NCBI RefSeq assembly: GCF_040954835.1
Contig: NC_090696.1
Location: 76,507,722-76,571,721 of the forward strand
DNA length: 64,000 bases
Direction: 5' to 3'
Source of the DNA: Lepisosteus oculatus
Lineage: Eukaryota > Chordata > Actinopteri > Semionotiformes > Lepisosteidae
Of this stretch, positions 62,801-64,000 are shown one piece after another; positions within the stretch are counted from its first letter, which is position 1, and each line of letters begins with the position of its first letter. The notes beneath the pieces were generated by a model. The model was not told where the DNA came from and ran no database searches. It saw nothing but the letters and a program-made list of their open reading frames with translations. The translations under genes were made by a program, and so were the position numbers.

Positions 62801-63701
62801 ATCATCTTCATCATCAAGCCACTCCTCATCTTTCGTATCCTTGACTTCATTGTATGGCCGATCTCGATTGTACTGGCATTCTGCCCCAGAACAAGAATAC
62901 AGCCAATGAAAATTCTGGAGAAAATGCACTTGCATAAGGACTTTTCATGCAACAATCTCCCCCAGAATAATTCTGACATTACATTTAACAATTCTCACAT
63001 TCACATTTTTTATAGCCAGAATTTTTAGCATAACTAAAATTACATTTCAAAAATAGTCTTGACCTTGAATTCAGTAAGGGAAGAGGGAAAAGCATTTTGA
63101 AGTTTACTTCTGCATTGTGTACAGTAGATCACCTATGAAGAAATATTAAAAAGCAGTAATAGGTTGTTAAAAATGTTTCAGAAGTCAATTTTATTCACTT
63201 GAAGTACCTATCACAGACGGGATGTTTAAACTTCTCAGATTTGTTGCTGATCTGTTGTTGATCTCGCAGTCAGTATTCAATCTTCCATCTCTATTATTTG
63301 TACTATGAGCATTGGTCAAACTATTCATGTCCAACCAATTTCCAGCTCTTTGCGGGTTCCTATAAAAACACAGACAACAGCATAAGACTACCACTTTTGC
63401 TTTAATGTTACCATTACTTAAGCACAACAGACAAAATAGCAGCCTGATATTTAAATAACTGTCTTTAGAGAGGGATGATATGTTTTAATTATATACTGTT
63501 GGCACTCACCTTATATTGGTAATTGGCTCTGGATTCTCATGGTCAGAATCAAAAAGAGATTCAAATAAGGAACCTTCAGTTTTCTCATCATCATCTTTAA
63601 TGTTTTCATTTACGGTGTCCACCATCATATCAGAGGTCTGCTCATAGTAATGGACCAACTCACGCAGCTCATTCAGTCTCTTATGAACCTCTTTCAGTTT
63701 C
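45830..63701 (-). CDS. PCM1: Pericentriolar material 1, C-terminal three quarters (5' partial), 29 coding exons seen
   Basis: PCM1 is the scaffold of centriolar satellites, large (about 2000 residues) and mostly coiled coil, needed to deliver proteins to centrosomes and cilia. Twenty-nine exons on the minus strand join in phase to 4534 nt, giving about 1510 residues from the exon encoding KLKEVHKRLNELRELVHYYE to the stop after ETIGAQSA. Order and sequence follow human PCM1 (for example MATWGGSTQCALDE, RRQENLRWASELSFVEEK, RPHFLIELFHELQ, CPRIDTQQLDRQIKAIM, KAETQALTNYGSGEDENEDE). The first visible exon begins with one base of a split codon, so further exons lie beyond the window; none is evident in 63702-64000. 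Introns are short, roughly 85 to 1200 bases. Exon positions are given in the three block entries. A candidate alternative exon and a NAGNAG acceptor are reported separately. Confidence 0.96.
48620..49171 (+). mobile_element. 3' half of a Tc1/mariner element in a PCM1 intron
   Basis: A broken transposase 3' part in plus orientation: QQDNDPK surrounds the second catalytic aspartate, and after a frameshift WPSQSPELNPTE carries the glutamate position. Then comes non-coding sequence with the typical end CTGTCCAAATACTTATGGA followed by CTGCACTGTA at 49161-49171. The 5' half is missing. Internal stops and the frameshift make it non-autonomous. It lies in the intron between PCM1 exons 49275-49328 and 48367-48517. 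Confidence 0.75.
51005..58121 (-). CDS. PCM1: PCM1 exon block 2: conserved middle to start of C-terminal domain
   Basis: Exons in transcript order: 57896-58118 (or -58121), 56563-56708, 56210-56391, 55396-55573, 54653-55005, 53968-54126, 52764-52936, 52131-52262, 51246-51381, 51005-51139. They include HWQEQISQLKKQLDFST, QVHLIMHQLNQCYAQLAWQQ, a serine- and proline-rich linker (NPVFPPVFGEFPQSS), FDEESLESLSSMPDPIDP, a lysine-rich patch (KDKTPKSKNKRKR), and the very conserved ETIYSEVATLISQNESRPHF segment. The high end of exon 51005-51139 was set so that DDLGNTVIHLDKALAR is read across the junction, exactly like human; an internal AG at 51119-51120 would also be in phase but would drop GNTVIHL. 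Confidence 0.92.
53363..53419 (-). other. Candidate phase-neutral cassette exon of PCM1 (57 nt)
   Basis: On the minus strand, ACCCACAG precedes and GTAATA follows a 57-nt segment. With the phase left by exon 53968-54126 it reads ANVWRASFHSNRNACTEAP with no stop and returns to the same phase. Exons 53968-54126 and 52764-52936 also join directly and give the human-like order, so this segment is not needed. It may be an alternative exon or chance. Confidence 0.3.
57023..57491 (+). mobile_element. Degenerate hAT-type (ZBED-like) transposase fragment in a PCM1 intron
   Basis: From 57023 the frame RFNNKWSEEYFCVPW..KRHY resembles the BED zinc finger of hAT/ZBED transposases. After a stop and frameshift near 57188, KKSLQVQQKLFKRKF and ASYRVSQLLTAAGKPLTG follow (to 57411), which resemble the conserved segment after the finger in ZBED5/GTF2IRD2-type proteins. 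The cysteines expected of the finger are replaced (RVIRLET instead of a C-x-x-C). The sequence at 57476-57491, ending GCCAACCCCTG, looks like a hAT terminal inverted repeat. The catalytic core is absent; no matching 5' terminus was found. It lies antisense to PCM1. Confidence 0.6.
58715..63701 (-). CDS. PCM1: PCM1 exon block 1: central coiled-coil region
   Basis: Exons in transcript order: 63510-63701, 63208-63359, 62648-62880, 61704-61837, 61404-61533, 60280-60417, 59223-59395, 58715-58912. They encode the RLNELRELVHYYEQTSDMM segment, an acidic linker (EVKDTKDEEWLDDEDD), then coiled coils with clear heptads (EKFYEAKLKQQQKELKQLQ; LREELRQRRKQLELLMAEHQ). The last exon starts with TMATWGGSTQCALDEDEDG and contains an uninterrupted run of eleven glutamates encoded by a GAA/GAG repeat, which could vary in length. 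It ends with two bases of a split codon, matching the one-base phase of either acceptor of the next exon. Confidence 0.93.
59745..59930. repeat. Possible DNA-transposon end in a PCM1 intron
   Basis: The CpG-rich block with GATGATGTCATCAATG, GGTCGCAAGTCACATGCGTT and GCAAGGTGAGGACTACCTGT stands out from the AT-rich intron. It looks like a terminal part of a dispersed element, but I cannot assign a family. Confidence 0.25.
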
Positions 63702-64000
63702 CTTAAGAAAAACAATTCAACAATTAAAAACGAAAAACCGAGTTTATTGAAAAGGAGCACAAATCCGCACAATGTTACTCAATATCAACCAACAAGTTAT
63801 TTTATGAGTGAATGTCATAAATGTCTGCTTTTATTTTTTTACTTGTGTAATCTTAGCTATGGTTAAAGAACTCACAAGTTAAGAGTTCGGATTATATGGC
63901 TATTTCTCAAAATTAATAAAATCTCATTCTGAAGGTTTGGAGCAATCCCTTCATGAACTCCAATTCTCATCTTTAAAACGACTCTTGTATCTTTGGGGGT

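Noticed and set aside
63702-64000. Possible further PCM1 exon upstream of the first one seen
   Set aside because: No acceptor-donor pair with PCM1-like coding sequence is present; the next exon must be outside the window.
1-64000. CRISPR arrays, bacterial operons, phage or integrated virus genes
   Set aside because: Nothing of this kind is present: the sequence is vertebrate with spliced genes, and no retroviral gag, pol or env frame was recognised.

Overview
The window is vertebrate nuclear DNA, almost certainly from a ray-finned fish. It has spliced genes with GT-AG introns, fish-type dispersed repeats (a 5S-derived SINE, tRNA-type SINEs, L2/Maui-like LINE tails, Tc1/mariner and hAT remnants), and no operon-like packing. 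Several copies of a long degenerate repeat that I associate with early-branching ray-finned fishes (gar, bowfin, sturgeon) suggest, but do not prove, a non-teleost or basal lineage.

Layout. (1) 1-25336: about 25 kb with no recognisable gene, only scattered repeat remnants and an inverted repeat. (2) 25337-33727, plus strand: FRG1, nine coding exons, 255 residues. (3) 36793-43537, plus strand: ASAH1 (acid ceramidase), fourteen coding exons, 395 residues, with the catalytic cysteine at residue 143 as in human. (4) 45830-63701, minus strand: 29 coding exons of PCM1 (pericentriolar material 1), about 1510 residues running to the natural stop; the N-terminal exons lie beyond base 64000. ASAH1 and PCM1 converge tail to tail with about 2.3 kb between their stop codons, the same arrangement as at human 8p22. 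FRG1 lies about 3.1 kb upstream of ASAH1; in human it is on another chromosome (4q35).

The three genes are not a functional pathway: FRG1 is a nuclear RNA-processing and actin-binding protein, ASAH1 is a lysosomal lipid hydrolase, and PCM1 scaffolds centriolar satellites. Exon boundaries were read from the sequence by matching splice sites, reading phase and remembered human protein order. For all three genes the summed coding length is consistent with an open frame, which is strong internal support.

I see no novel gene system. The items most worth a second look are small structures: a repeat that abuts a FRG1 splice donor, a 34-bp minisatellite that supplies an ASAH1 splice acceptor, a 43-bp tandem duplication with a perfect hairpin just after the ASAH1 stop, a phase-neutral candidate cassette exon and a NAGNAG acceptor in PCM1, a broken hAT transposase in a PCM1 intron, and a ~120-bp retroposon present twice, one copy with a clear target-site duplication.
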